Shown one piece after another: positions 63,360 through 64,000 of a DNA stretch of 64,000 nucleotides. Origin of the DNA: Dendrolimus kikuchii (taxonomy: Eukaryota > Arthropoda > Insecta > Lepidoptera > Lasiocampidae); the NCBI GenBank assembly GCA_019925095.2, contig CM034403.1, forward strand, positions 2,284,690 through 2,348,689, in the 5' to 3' direction. The notes under the pieces were generated by a model that saw only the letters and a program-made list of their open reading frames with translations, was not told the origin of the DNA and searched no databases. Each line of letters starts with the position of its first letter. Position 1 is the stretch's first letter. Made by a program: the position numbers and the translations under genes.

Positions 63360-64000
63360 CTAAAAGGCGCTTGTATCAAGTGCGAGATCGGATTGCTGCC
63401 TCTGGTGTTCATACAGGAACGCTTTCAGTTTAGTTTTAGAAATATATGCACTTCGAACGGTTCTTATTGGTGGCGGAATATTGTTCCAGCACCTGGAAGC
63501 TGAATACCAGAAGCTGCCTTTAAAAGCCGCTGAATGGTGTCGCAAAGTAATAAGCTGTACTGCACATTGTCGTAGATTAGTAGATCTATGTGAGCCTGCC
63601 CATAAAAGTTTTTCAAATAAATACTTAGGTGCTTCGTTTTTAATTACACCGAAAAGTAGACACGCGAGATGAAGCTTGCGACGGTGTTTCATTTTAAGTA
63701 TTGGATAATCATCTAAGAACGGGGTCACATGTCCTCTAAACGGTATTTCAAAGCAGAATCGGGCACATGCATTTTGAACTCGTTGGATGAGTTTCTGTGT
63801 TCTTACTAAAAGACGAGGACCGATAACTACATCAGAGTAATTGAGCTGTGATAAGATTAATGACTCAACTAATCGAATTCTGAGACTTTGATTTAGATAT
63901 GGTCTGATTGGTTGGCACCTTAAGCTTGTAAAAACATGTTTTAACAGACTTTGCTACATGTTCTCAAACCTAAGGTCACTGTCAATATATAGTCCCAAGC
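63360..64000 (-). mobile_element. CR1/Jockey-like LINE C-terminus, runs off the window
   Basis: From the window edge the minus strand reads LGLYIDSDLRFENM, stop, QSLLKHVFTSLRCQPIRPYL, RIRLVESLILSQLNYSDVVI, RTQKLIQRVQNACARFCFEI, RGHVTPFLDDYPILKMKHRR, SASRCWNNIPPPIRTVRSAY to a stop at 63360. R-V-Q-N-A-C-x-R-F and W-N-x-I-P are hallmarks of the segment after the reverse transcriptase in this LINE group. One in-frame stop makes it dead. The catalytic domain would lie beyond 64000 on this strand. Confidence 0.8.

Overview
This is AT-rich eukaryotic DNA, almost certainly from a lepidopteran insect and more likely a butterfly. That assignment rests on family knowledge: an RTE-tailed SINE resembling lepidopteran Metulj/RTE-tail SINEs, lepidopteran-type RTE and Jockey/CR1 LINE 3' ends, Helentron-like non-autonomous repeats and Penelope-like elements. 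I found no host gene, no tRNA or rRNA gene that looks functional, no bacterial-type operon and no CRISPR array. Every protein-like reading frame I recognise is a piece of a transposable element (TE), usually the C-terminus of a 5'-truncated retrotransposon. The window is a graveyard of nested mobile elements, as expected of a W chromosome, pericentromere or other gene-poor block.

Repeat families, with names used in the entries. SINE-A: about 305 bp, more than 20 copies, A-rich 3' tail, with a head module and a core module. SINE-G: tRNA-headed, about 290 bp, 4 copies. RTE-C: 5'-truncated LINE with a TATG-repeat tail, most copies with target-site duplications (TSDs). LINE-B: 3' ends encoding a zinc-knuckle plus PD-(D/E)XK-like region, 6 copies. 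PLE: Penelope-like, GIY-YIG C-terminus with inverted ends. LTR-J, LTR-N and LTR-S: solo or broken long terminal repeats. Family D: retroelement tail with a conserved C-terminal peptide. Family I: long terminal inverted repeats. Families F, H, M and N: unclassified repeats seen at least twice. Also present are a gypsy Gag fragment, a dead mariner, a non-autonomous hAT, Helentron-like repeats and a GC-rich minisatellite.

Layout. 0-5.3 kb: LINE-B tails, two LTR-J copies, SINE-A, a family I arm, a PLE foldback. 5.3-9.8 kb: tRNA-headed SINE, family D, SINE-A, a mini PLE foldback, Helentron-like repeats, SINE-G. 9.9-16.2 kb: best-preserved LINE-B frame, LTR-N copies, RTE and Jockey-like ends, three SINE-A copies, a family I arm. 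16.8-19.7 kb: GC-rich 19-bp minisatellite, long TA microsatellite, LINE copy split by a hAT. 20-29 kb: LTR-N with family D, family F, LTR-S piece, gypsy Gag, RTE-C copies, LTR-J. 29-40 kb: SINE-A cluster, nested PLE, more RTE-C, family H. 41-48 kb: SINE-A and SINE-G, family I element split by a solo LTR-S, the longest RTE-C copy. 48-58 kb: LINE-B, RTE, Jockey/CR1 ends, SINE-G joined to family H, an inverted-repeat pair. 58-64 kb: RTE-C, an inverted-dimer Penelope insertion with a perfect 13-bp TSD, a dead mariner, a LINE C-terminus running off the end.

The genes do not form a pathway. The elements matter to one another as insertion targets, and several insertions can be read against an empty copy of the same repeat elsewhere in the window, which gives relative ages.
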